From an uncultured Ruminococcus sp. (GTDB lineage Bacteria; Bacillota; Clostridia; Oscillospirales; Acutalibacteraceae), in NCBI GenBank assembly GCA_902767285.1, contig CACXHC010000109.1, forward strand, positions 1-7,713: a DNA stretch of 7,713 nucleotides. The letters run 5' to 3'. The number at the start of each line of letters is the position of its first letter. Positions within the stretch are counted from its first letter, which is position 1. Positions 1 through 6,457 of the stretch are shown in pieces. A program made the position numbers and the translations under genes. The notes under the pieces were generated by a model. That model saw only the letters and a list, made by a program, of their open reading frames with translations, ran no database searches and had not been told where the DNA came from.

Positions 1-920
1 CACGCCGCCACAGATGCCCATTTTGAGTTTGAATCCGGGGCAAAATTGGGTCTTGCGGGAATATCCGGCGGGAAGAACAATGACGATATTATATGCAGGT
101 ATCTTTGAGTAGACCCATAAACGAGAGCGTCATATCCCTGCGGAGAATCGTCTATTCTCGGGTTTTGAACAACAAACAAAACAGTCGGAACAAGCAGAAC
201 TGCCGTTGCCGCAAATCCAATAGCAACTTCAAAAGCAAGAGGCATTAGGTCTTGCGGAGAAAGTTTGTAACTGCCGTCAATCATTCTCAAAAACCAGTAG
301 ATTATAACAAATGCTACCATTCCCACAAAGAAATAATAGTTGACAAGACAGCTTGCAAACACCGCTAATGCGACTACTCCTCTGCGTTGGTTGTCCATAT
401 ACTCGTCAATAGCGGCAAGCAATAACGGAAATGTGATTATCGCCTCATGAAAATGATTAAAGAATACATTGTAAACGGAAAATCCCGAAAAGGCATACAG
501 CAAACCGCCGATCACCGCTAAATTCTTATCACGAACATATCGTCTTAAATAAATATATCCCGTAAGCGATGCCGAACCAAATTTCAGAATGAGCAGCGGC
601 CCCATCAAATACGGTACCATTTTGCTCGGGAAAGGTAACGTAAGCCAAAAGAACGGGCTTCCTAACATATAGAAAGTGTATGAACCGACTATGCTTGAAC
701 CAAGGTCGGTTGTCGTTGACCATTGAAAATTCCCGTTTCGTATAGAGTCATGTATCATTTGATAGAACGGCACTTGCTGAACGTTAAAATCTCCGTAATA
801 CAAAAAATATCCATGACCGATAACTATATACGGAATAAAAAATGCAGCAGAAAAAAATAAACCAAGCAAAAATGCTTTATACCAATAATGCTCGGTACTG
901 CCGCCGATTCTTTTCCCCAT
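1..920 (-). CDS. YfhO-family polytopic membrane protein, N-terminal part (cut at window edge)
   Basis: This reading frame is open from ATG 918-920 to the window edge, giving 306 codons with no stop; the C-terminal part lies outside. It starts with a short basic stretch and a membrane segment at about residues 15-35. A luminal-type loop follows with G43-D44 in the context YYGDFNVQQVPFY, then a run of hydrophobic helices (for example LVNYYFFVGMVAFVIIYWF and FEVAIGFAATAVLLVPTVL). The early acidic residue before an aromatic/Gln-rich segment, plus many helices, is typical of YfhO-type proteins, which resemble GT-C glycosyltransferases; some Firmicutes members are linked to lipoteichoic acid glycosylation. 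The substrate here is unknown. The start is supported by GGGAGGA at 928-934, 7 nt upstream. Other GT-C or mannosyltransferase-like families are possible, because only part of the protein is visible. Confidence 0.8.
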   Translation of the reverse strand, partial: MGKRIGGSTEHYWYKAFLLGLFFSAAFFIPYIVIGHGYFLYYGDFNVQQVPFYQMIHDSIRNGNFQWSTTTDLGSSIVGSYTFYMLGSPFFWLTLPFPSKMVPYLMGPLLILKFGSASLTGYIYLRRYVRDKNLAVIGGLLYAFSGFSVYNVFFNHFHEAIITFPLLLAAIDEYMDNQRRGVVALAVFASCLVNYYFFVGMVAFVIIYWFLRMIDGSYKLSPQDLMPLAFEVAIGFAATAVLLVPTVLFVVQNPRIDDSPQGYDALVYGSTQRYLHIISSLFFPPDIPARPNFAPDSNSKWASVAA

Positions 921-962
921 TAAAAAATCCTCCCATTTATTGTTATTTTTGTTTCAAAGCTT

Positions 963-991
963 ATTATAACATAGTTCAAAGGGAAATTCAC
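963..991 (-). promoter_or_regulatory. Probable sigma-A promoter of the YfhO-family gene
   Basis: On the minus strand there is an exact TATAAT at 963-968, preceded by TG one base upstream (extended -10). The best -35 match at 17 bp spacing is poor (GTGAAT, 986-991), so recognition probably relies on the extended -10. It lies about 43 bp upstream of the start codon. Confidence 0.5.
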
Positions 992-1006
992 TATATTTAT
1001 TTAAAA

Positions 1007-1022
1007 ATTACAGTTTTGTAAT
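1007..1022 (-). terminator. Possible weak backup terminator hairpin
   Basis: ATTACA/TGTAAT forms a 6-bp stem with a 4-nt loop, followed on the minus strand by TTTTAAAT. It lies just downstream of the stronger hairpin at 1041-1064. It is AT-only apart from one G-C pair, so it could be chance. Confidence 0.25.
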
Positions 1023-1030
1023 CTTTTGGA

Positions 1031-1064
1031 TAAATAAAAAATCCCGCCCATAAAAGAGCGGGAT
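1031..1064 (-). terminator. Rho-independent terminator of the repeat-tailed membrane protein gene
   Basis: ATCCCGC (1041-1047) pairs with GCGGGAT (1058-1064) around a 10-nt loop. Read on the minus strand the stem is followed directly by TTTTTTATTTA. It starts 14 nt after the stop codon at 1079-1081. There is no T-tract on the plus-strand side, so it serves the minus strand only. Confidence 0.85.
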
Positions 1065-1078
1065 ACCTAACATAATAA

Positions 1079-2233
1079 TCAATGTCCGCCGAAAAATCCG
1101 TAATCATCGTCATCGGACTGTGTGGAATTACCGTAATACTGCTGACCGCCGTAATAATCGTTTTGGCTGTTCTGATTCGAATTTCCGCCGTAATATCCGC
1201 CTTGGCCGTTTTGATTCGAATTTCCGCCGTAATATCCGCCTTGGCTGTTCTGATTCGAATTTCCGCCATAGTAATCATTCTGATTATTATTTTGATTAGT
1301 TTGATTTGAACTTCCGCCAAAGAAATTACCGTTTTGACTCGCTCCGCCACCGAAAAATCCGCCGTTATCTTCGGATTCATCATAAGTTGTCGGCTTTCTC
1401 GGAGCATCGTTATCCGAACCGCCGCCCTGCGACTGGAACGAGGGTTTATATCCGCCCGATGGAGCAGACTCACCGTCTTTCGGAGGTTTAACTCCGTAAT
1501 TAGCCTCGGAATCACCAAACATTTTATCGGAGCCGTCATCGTTTTTATTTCCGGATTTTTTATCTTGCTCCATTTTGAATGCCATTCGCTTGTCCTCTAT
1601 TTCTTCGATAGACGCATTTTTGTTTATAGCCTGAACAAGCAAAACCGCACTACCTGCCGTGAGTGCAAAAAATATAAGCGAAATTATGAATCTTGTATTT
1701 ATAGCACTTACGGATTTAGTTAAATCAAGTGTAAAATCGGACAAATTAAAATCAGCGTAAACCGAATCTGTTTTCATCGTGTTTGCAAGAGATTTTTCAT
1801 CAGAAGTACTCTTTTTAAGAACGCCCGAAATTTTGAACCCTTCGGCAACATTTCCTTTTGACGAACCTCTGTAAATATTATTAAGTCCCTCATAAATTTT
1901 GGAACCGTTTTTAGCTTTTACAAGAATAAGTGTATCGATTTTATTTTTATTATCGGCAACTTTTCCGCCCAATGTTACAAGATAATAGTAATCACCCATA
2001 GTAACGGCACCATCGGACGAACTGCCCGCATCGGCACCGAGTACATAACAAACTTCGCCTTCAACAGGACGGTTCGCACTGCAATCTTTACTTACTGCGG
2101 AGTTGAAATCAAGCGTTCCTCCACCGAATAACTTCGCCGACATAACAGGCATTACGGGAGCAACCAATATTATTGCTACTATCAGAAATACGACACACGC
2201 TGCCGCTTTGGGAATAACAAGAGCTTTCCTCAT
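1079..2233 (-). CDS. Two-TM protein with repetitive Asn/Gln/Gly/Tyr-rich cytoplasmic tail, function unknown
   Basis: I do not recognise a named family. The 384-residue product has a basic N-terminus, a membrane segment at about 10-32, a 150-residue domain (33-180) predicted to lie outside the membrane, a second membrane segment at 182-203, and a long hydrophilic tail. The outer domain has two cysteines, C51 and C62, that could form a disulfide, and a YYYLVTLGGK stretch. The tail begins with a charged, possibly helical part (about 207-235). It then becomes rich in G, N, Q, S and Y, with FFGG motifs near 290-310 and at the C-terminus (DYGFFGGH), and three 13-residue units beginning YYGGNSNQN at about 320-358. 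Such composition is typical of intrinsically disordered, prion-like segments. The start codon has AGGGGTG 7 nt upstream. The gene has its own promoter and terminator, so it is probably monocistronic. Confidence 0.85.
   Translation of the reverse strand: MRKALVIPKAAACVVFLIVAIILVAPVMPVMSAKLFGGGTLDFNSAVSKDCSANRPVEGEVCYVLGADAGSSSDGAVTMGDYYYLVTLGGKVADNKNKIDTLILVKAKNGSKIYEGLNNIYRGSSKGNVAEGFKISGVLKKSTSDEKSLANTMKTDSVYADFNLSDFTLDLTKSVSAINTRFIISLIFFALTAGSAVLLVQAINKNASIEEIEDKRMAFKMEQDKKSGNKNDDGSDKMFGDSEANYGVKPPKDGESAPSGGYKPSFQSQGGGSDNDAPRKPTTYDESEDNGGFFGGGASQNGNFFGGSSNQTNQNNNQNDYYGGNSNQNSQGGYYGGNSNQNGQGGYYGGNSNQNSQNDYYGGQQYYGNSTQSDDDDYGFFGGH
1160..1276 (-). repeat. 39-bp in-frame tandem repeat, three units
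   Basis: Three consecutive 39-bp units encode 13-residue repeats of the form YYGGNSNQNxQGG in the tail of the two-TM protein. The shared word TGATTCGAA (plus strand) starts at 1173, 1212 and 1251, exactly 39 bp apart, and the units are nearly identical at the DNA level. Degenerate relatives (NQTNQNNNQN, YYGGQQYYG) flank the block. Such an array can gain or lose units by slippage without a frameshift. Confidence 0.9.
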
Positions 2234-2270
2234 GACGATACACCCCTAAAGAGTTTTTTAAAACAAATTT

Positions 2271-2299
2271 ATTTTAGCATATTTCGACATAACAGTCAA
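2271..2299 (-). promoter_or_regulatory. Sigma-A promoter of the repeat-tailed membrane protein gene
   Basis: On the minus strand, TTGACT (2294-2299), a 17-bp spacer and TAAAAT (2271-2276), with TG placed as in an extended -10. It lies in the 72-bp gap after the DUF308 gene, about 37 bp upstream of the start codon. Confidence 0.75.
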
Positions 2300-2305
2300 C
2301 AAATA

Positions 2306-2863
2306 TTAAGAATTTATATCAGTAATATCTATTGAGCCATTGGGATTTACTTTCGGATTATATTTAAATGCCATAAACAAGCCTACTATCGCATTATAAA
2401 GAATAACCGCTCCAACTATTCGCACAAGCAGATCCATTGTTCTGAATGGGTAAAATGCTATTATACAGCCTGCGGCAACGGTCAACAGCGACATCAAAAG
2501 CGGAACAATCCACGCTCCTGAAAACGATTTTATAGAAATTGCCTCTATAACATTTCCGATTCCGGTTATTGCTATGCCGATTCCCACAACGAGCGGGAAT
2601 ATTGCTACTATCAAATCGGGTCTTGTAACCGGTATGAGCGATAATAATATTATAATTATTGCTCCGGCAAACCAAAGTTTAGCCAAGCCCTTTTTAAACG
2701 GAGATATAACATATCCCAAAACTCCTGTTATTCCTACGACAAGCAAGGCGATACCGAAAATTTTTACAATTGCCTCAAGAGTCGTTCCCGGCCATAGTAT
2801 GAGGATAAGACCTATGGCAGCCATAATAATTTTAGATATTATTTTTGACATTTTGTTTTTCAT
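2306..2863 (-). CDS. DUF308/HdeD-like small integral membrane protein
   Basis: The 185-residue product is almost entirely hydrophobic helices, with a short basic N-terminus and a polar C-terminal tail (about 167-185). Length and pattern fit the DUF308/HdeD family. The family is named after E. coli HdeD, which is associated with acid resistance; the function in Clostridia is not established. Three related units are visible, each a hairpin with a Pro followed twelve residues later by Gly: P25/G37 (LWPGTTLEAIVKIFG), P82/G94 and P139/G151, an exact 57-residue period. This predicts about six membrane helices. The ATG at 2861-2863 has AAGGTG (2872-2877) 8 nt upstream. An internal Met at residue 5 is a less likely start. 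It is transcribed away from the methyltransferase gene from its own promoter. No clear terminator separates it from the downstream gene, so some read-through is possible. Confidence 0.85.
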   Translation of the reverse strand: MKNKMSKIISKIIMAAIGLILILWPGTTLEAIVKIFGIALLVVGITGVLGYVISPFKKGLAKLWFAGAIIIILLSLIPVTRPDLIVAIFPLVVGIGIAITGIGNVIEAISIKSFSGAWIVPLLMSLLTVAAGCIIAFYPFRTMDLLVRIVGAVILYNAIVGLFMAFKYNPKVNPNGSIDITDINS

Positions 2864-2910
2864 ATTTCATGCACCTTCTTTTTTGCTTTTGAGAAAAACC
2901 CTCTGTTGCT

Positions 2911-2939
2911 ATTATAACAAAATCCATTAAAAAATGCAA
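2911..2939 (-). promoter_or_regulatory. Sigma-A promoter of the DUF308 gene
   Basis: On the minus strand, TTGCAT (2934-2939), a 17-bp spacer and TATAAT (2911-2916) with an upstream TG (extended -10). It lies back to back with the methyltransferase promoter, with 35 bp between the two -35 boxes. Confidence 0.75.
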
Positions 2940-2974
2940 TCTTTTATTTTACTGAATCAACAAAAATTACTTGG

Positions 2975-3003
2975 TTGCAAATGTTTGGTTATTGTGATAT
3001 AAT
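2975..3003 (+). promoter_or_regulatory. Sigma-A promoter of the methyltransferase gene
   Basis: TTGCAA (2975-2980), a 17-bp spacer and TATAAT (2998-3003), preceded by TG one base upstream. The start codon is 34 bp downstream. Confidence 0.8.
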
Positions 3004-3037
3004 CTAAAAAAATTCAAAATACATAAGGAGACAGAAA

Positions 3038-3832
3038 ATGAAACTTGATTTTATAGACCAAGGCAAAGAGTTCGATTTCGGCAGAGTTTCGGATAATTAC
3101 GTTCTATACCGAAATATTTATCCCAAAAGTATGTACGAAAAATTGACTGATTTCGGAATAGGCAAAAGCGGTCAAAAAATTCTCGATTTGGGAAGTGGAA
3201 CGGCGATTCTGCCAATAAATATGTACAGCACAAATGCGAATTTCACCGCATCGGATATTTCGGAAAATCAACTTGCTTACGGCAAAAAACTCGCCGAAGA
3301 AAAAGGTATCCGAAATATTGATTTTCGTGTTTGCTCCGCTGAAAATACGGGATTCGGCGATAACTCTTTCGATGTTGTAACCGCTGTACAGTGTTTTCAT
3401 TATTTCGATACAAAAAAAGCCATTCCCGAGATTCACCGCATACTTAAACCCGAGGGTCTGTTTTGCAAGATTCTCATGGATTGGCTTCCGTTTGAAGATG
3501 AAGTTATCGGCGAATTAGAAAAACTCGTTTTAAAATATAATCCCGAGTGGGGCGGTCACGGATTCGAAAAATTCAGATATTCGTATCCCGCATGGGCTGA
3601 CGGATTTTTTGATATTGAAACTATCCACTCATATAATGCCGATCTTGAATTTTCGAAAAAATCGTGGCTCGGACGAGTAAAAACTTGCCGTGGTGTTGGT
3701 GCGAGTCTTTCCGAAAAAGAAATCGAAAATTTCACAAACGAGTATAATAATTTTTTGAACAGATACTCGGAACCGTTATCTCTGAAACATCAAATTCACA
3801 TTGAGATATATCGTTCACTTAAAAAATTATAA
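3038..3832 (+). CDS. Class I SAM-dependent methyltransferase, substrate unknown
   Basis: The 264-residue protein has a Rossmann-type methyltransferase core. Motif I is ILDLGSGTA at 48-56 (SAM-binding glycine loop). The acidic residue D73 at the end of strand 2 (FTASDIS) should bind the ribose hydroxyls. D108 and D112 lie in GFGDNSFDVV before strand 4, followed by AVQCFHYFD (116-124) and the conserved RILKPEG loop at about 135-143. This matches the Methyltransf_11/UbiE-like group of small-molecule methyltransferases. The C-terminal 120 residues, rich in aromatic and charged residues (for example PEWGGHGFEKFRY), probably form the substrate cap. The sequence does not reveal the substrate. The start has AAGGAG at 3025-3030, 7 nt upstream, and a consensus promoter. 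The gene ends by overlapping the convergent DUF4250 gene by 6 bp. No membrane segment is present, so it should be cytoplasmic. Confidence 0.9.
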   Translation: MKLDFIDQGKEFDFGRVSDNYVLYRNIYPKSMYEKLTDFGIGKSGQKILDLGSGTAILPINMYSTNANFTASDISENQLAYGKKLAEEKGIRNIDFRVCSAENTGFGDNSFDVVTAVQCFHYFDTKKAIPEIHRILKPEGLFCKILMDWLPFEDEVIGELEKLVLKYNPEWGGHGFEKFRYSYPAWADGFFDIETIHSYNADLEFSKKSWLGRVKTCRGVGASLSEKEIENFTNEYNNFLNRYSEPLSLKHQIHIEIYRSLKKL

Positions 3833-4003
3833 GAATCTGTTTTGCTGTTCATTGTATGTATAGTTGACTCCTGCAAGACGAGATTTTATATCATTTTCGT
3901 TTATACCGAGGTCATCGCACAATTCCGACAAATTCTTATATTTATCTCTTAACTGAGTATTTATGTATGAAAGTAAAATTATAGGATCCATTGGCACTGA
4001 CAT
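3827..4003 (-). CDS. DUF4250 family small protein
   Basis: The 58-residue product begins MSVPMDPIILLSYINTQLRD and contains NLSELCDDLGI followed by YTYNEQQNRF. This pattern (DP..LLS..NT.LRD, LxELCDDL, then a Tyr/Asn/Glu-rich end) and the length match what I know of DUF4250, a short, probably helical, cytoplasmic family of unknown function common in Firmicutes. The frame stays open upstream to 4063. I place the start at ATG 4001-4003 because the family begins there, a partial SD (AGAGTGAT-like) precedes it, and the upstream extension would be translated from a terminator hairpin. The last codon and stop overlap those of the convergent methyltransferase. No convincing promoter of its own is visible, so it may be expressed by read-through from the kinase gene. 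Confidence 0.75.
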   Translation of the reverse strand: MSVPMDPIILLSYINTQLRDKYKNLSELCDDLGINENDIKSRLAGVNYTYNEQQNRFL

Positions 4004-4046
4004 TTTTATCACTCTTTCCATAAAAAAGTTAAATAACGAAATATCG

Positions 4047-4086
4047 AACCTCCCGCCAACCAAAGACGGGAGGTTTATATTTTTTT
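4047..4086 (+). terminator. Strong hairpin, rho-independent terminator (best on plus strand, possibly bidirectional)
   Basis: AACCTCCCG (4047-4055) pairs with CGGGAGGTT (4067-4075), a 9-bp stem with an 11-nt loop. On the plus strand it is followed by TATATTTTTTT, so it should end the methyltransferase transcript about 215 nt past its stop codon. On the minus strand it starts 9 nt after the kinase stop and is followed only by TTCGATATTT, a poorer tract, so it may only partly stop the kinase transcript before DUF4250. Confidence 0.8.
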
Positions 4087-6421
4087 ACAAAGTAGTTGTT
4101 CGGGGAAGCTTGGTGTTTTTCCAGTTTTTCATATTACATTGACCGTAATCATTGAATCCCGTAGCAACAACCTGACCATTCCATTTAAGTCCGACTGTTG
4201 AACGATAGTAAGTATATATCTCCATAACGTTTTCCCAGCCACGAGTATTACATTGACCGTGTTCGTTGCTTCCGCAGGCAACAACGGTTCCATCTGCGTG
4301 AAGTCCAACCGTATGGTCTGAGCTTGCATATATTGAAGAAATATTTCTCCATGCTTTTACTTCGCACTGTCCGTATTGATTATTACCTGTCGCAAGCACC
4401 ATTCCATTTGCTACCAGCCCGACTGTATGAACATAGCTTGTACAAATAGCCGAAACTTTCGTCCACAAGCGAACATCACACTGACCGTATTGATTATCTC
4501 CGACAGCAACAACAGTTCCGTCAACTCTAAGACCTACCGTGTGATTACGGCTTGCAGATATTGCGATTATCTTTGTCCAACCGCTGACGTTGCACTGACC
4601 GTATTGGTTTTCTCCAACTGCCGAAACGGTGCCGTTCGCATGAAGTGCTACTGTATGGCTCGCCCCGACGCTTATCGCCGTAACGTTTCGCCAAGTTTTT
4701 ACATTACATTGACCGAAACGATTATCACCGGTAGCAATAACGGAGCCATCCGAACGAAGTCCGACCGTATAATTTTCGCCTGTATATATGGCAACTACGT
4801 TTTTCCAGAGGGTTGTGTCGCACTCACCGTAAGCGTTGCTTCCAACTGCAACAACGTTTCCTGTTGCGAGCAGTCCGACAACATGACGGGACAATGCGTG
4901 TTCTCCCCCTGCCGATATAGATGTAAGATTGTTCCAGCCTTTCATGACGTTAACGTCATTTTTGAAATCTTTTTTTAGCTCGTTGATTTGCTTTCCAAGC
5001 TCAATTTTTTCTTTTGATATTTGAGCCAGCGGCGATATTTTAACACCGCCTGAAAGAGCTATATCGCCGTTCTGCTTTATGCCCATAATGTAAAGATAGT
5101 TTATGGCAATACTGCTTGTTTTTGTTGTAAGAGAAAGCGGGAACATTCCGTCATCTTGAGAAACGGGAGCTTTTATGACAACATCTCTCGGCCCGGCAGC
5201 AGTTCTTCTCGGGCGATTTTGAGCATATCCGTTACGGTTTTGTCCGCCGCCCTGAGCCGATAACGAATACGGTGCTGCTCTGTATCCTCCCTGAGGCGGA
5301 TTTTTTGGCTGAGGCGGATTTACTGTTCTCGGTCTGTTCTGCTGATACGTCTTTTGAGGAGGCGGAGCCATTGATGTTGGTGCAAACTGCTGAGGAGCAA
5401 ACGCAACCTGAGGATTAGGCGAAACAGGTGCATTTTCCAGACGATACATAAAGCCGTCTATGGTTTTACAACGTTTTTTATAGTTTGGCTCAAGTGCATA
5501 AACAAGGGCATCAACCACGTTTAGAGGTATAGCCGAAGAACTTTTCATGATTTGGAGTTGAGGAAAATTCTCATAAACGTTATAACTTGTCGCCTCAGGT
5601 GGAATTTCGCCTGTTAGAGCATCATACATAGTAGCGGCAAGAGCGTATACATCTGTATATGTGCCGTCTGTTTCGGTAGATATTTTCTGTTCGGGGGGAG
5701 AAAATCCCGGAGTAAATGCAGATTCAACCAACACAGATGACTGCGTTGTTCTTGCAAGACCGAAATCTATAAGAACGAACTCTTCGGAATACTCGTGAGC
5801 CCTTCTTATCATTATATTTTGAGGTTTTATATCTCTGTGCAAAAGACCTTCTCTATGGAGTGACGCAAGGCACTGCATAAGCGGTTTCATTTTGGCATAC
5901 AAATCGAACCAAGTATACTTACCTATTGCACAAACTCTGTCATGCAGAGTTTTTCCATTTATGTACTCGGTAATTATATAAGCGGTGTTATTTTCAAAAA
6001 TATAATCGTATACTTTTACGATATTTGTAAATTTTTCGCCTTTAGAAAGGCTCAGACACTCCGTTTGCGTTTTGTACACAATCTCTTCCAGCGAAACTAT
6101 TTCGGGGTCATACTGAACACTGAACGGATTTGGAACATTCACGTTAGTGCAATCTCTTTCAAAGATACCGCTATAATACGTTTCTTTTACAACGACCCTT
6201 TTTTCAAGTTTCATATCACGGCCGACATAAGTTATACCAAATCCGCCGGTTCCTATACTTCTTCCGATAAGGTATCTGCCGTCACCCAAGAACGTTCCGG
6301 CAGGAAGTTCGTATCGTTCAGATATATGTACATTGTACTCTTTTCCGCATTTCGGACAATATGGTTGGAGTGCATCAGTTATAGGTGCCATACAATGATA
6401 GCAATAAACCATTTGTGTCAT
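4085..6421 (-). CDS. Zinc-ribbon Ser/Thr protein kinase with C-terminal RCC1-like propeller
   Basis: The 778-residue protein has four parts. A zinc ribbon has C7-x2-C10 and C22-x2-C25. A Hanks-type kinase domain at about 50-330 keeps every key element: glycine loop GTGGFG (57-62), Lys79, helix-C Glu121, HRDIKPQN (195-202) with catalytic D197, DFG (219-221) and the SPPEQ substitute for APE (241-245). It should therefore be an active Ser/Thr kinase. A Pro/Gln/Asn-rich, probably disordered linker spans about 331-435. A short helical segment (465-490) leads to RCC1-like repeats from W496 to W767, with units W..V..I......TVGL..DG.VVA.G.N.YGQC spaced exactly 38 residues. There is no signal peptide or membrane segment, so it is cytoplasmic. 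The upstream MreB-like gene ends 36 bp away, implying co-transcription. The SD is only 2 nt from this ATG, so the ATG at residue 4 (6410-6412) may be the true start. Confidence 0.92.
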   Translation of the reverse strand: MTQMVYCYHCMAPITDALQPYCPKCGKEYNVHISERYELPAGTFLGDGRYLIGRSIGTGGFGITYVGRDMKLEKRVVVKETYYSGIFERDCTNVNVPNPFSVQYDPEIVSLEEIVYKTQTECLSLSKGEKFTNIVKVYDYIFENNTAYIITEYINGKTLHDRVCAIGKYTWFDLYAKMKPLMQCLASLHREGLLHRDIKPQNIMIRRAHEYSEEFVLIDFGLARTTQSSVLVESAFTPGFSPPEQKISTETDGTYTDVYALAATMYDALTGEIPPEATSYNVYENFPQLQIMKSSSAIPLNVVDALVYALEPNYKKRCKTIDGFMYRLENAPVSPNPQVAFAPQQFAPTSMAPPPQKTYQQNRPRTVNPPQPKNPPQGGYRAAPYSLSAQGGGQNRNGYAQNRPRRTAAGPRDVVIKAPVSQDDGMFPLSLTTKTSSIAINYLYIMGIKQNGDIALSGGVKISPLAQISKEKIELGKQINELKKDFKNDVNVMKGWNNLTSISAGGEHALSRHVVGLLATGNVVAVGSNAYGECDTTLWKNVVAIYTGENYTVGLRSDGSVIATGDNRFGQCNVKTWRNVTAISVGASHTVALHANGTVSAVGENQYGQCNVSGWTKIIAISASRNHTVGLRVDGTVVAVGDNQYGQCDVRLWTKVSAICTSYVHTVGLVANGMVLATGNNQYGQCEVKAWRNISSIYASSDHTVGLHADGTVVACGSNEHGQCNTRGWENVMEIYTYYRSTVGLKWNGQVVATGFNDYGQCNMKNWKNTKLPRTTTL
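4124..4807 (-). repeat. Six 114-bp degenerate coding repeats (RCC1-like propeller blades)
   Basis: Tryptophans W539, W577, W615, W653, W691, W729 and W767 are spaced exactly 38 residues apart, giving six 114-bp units in phase. Each contains a GQC or GEC motif five or six residues before the Trp. A seventh, longer unit (43 residues, W496-L538) precedes them at about 4808-4936, so the whole forms a predicted seven-bladed propeller. The DNA is diverged between units, so these look like old duplications under protein-level selection. Confidence 0.85.
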
Positions 6422-6423
6422 CG

Positions 6424-6430
6424 TCCTTTA
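6424..6430 (-). promoter_or_regulatory. Ribosome binding site of the kinase gene, spacing favours the second ATG
   Basis: AAAGGAC on the minus strand. AGGA ends 2 nt before the ATG at 6419-6421 but 11 nt before the in-frame ATG at 6410-6412. The latter gives a protein starting MVYCYHC, in which the zinc ribbon begins almost at once. Confidence 0.5.
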
Positions 6431-6457
6431 ATACAAATTTTGTACATTATAAGTAAA

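Noticed and set aside
1160..1276. Tandem array considered as a CRISPR
   Set aside because: The units are contiguous with no unique spacers and lie in frame inside a coding region.
997..1723. Open frames antisense or out of frame to the repeat-tailed membrane protein gene, some with repetitive Ile/Ala/Arg-rich products
   Set aside because: They are alternate-frame readings of the 39-bp repeats and flanking gene, without ribosome binding sites or sensible composition.
4004..4063. N-terminal extension of the DUF4250 protein
   Set aside because: The extra 20 residues would be encoded by the terminator hairpin, there is no SD at 4063, and the family starts at MSVPMDP.
4376..4978. Plus-strand open frame of 200 codons opposite the propeller repeats
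   Set aside because: It is the shadow of the 114-bp repeats on the opposite strand; no ribosome binding site or promoter, and the kinase frame is clearly the coding one.
6432..6444. TACAAA/TTTGTA inverted repeat between the actin and kinase genes
   Set aside because: The loop would be one base and the stem is AT-rich, so it is not a credible terminator; the 36-bp gap fits an operon.
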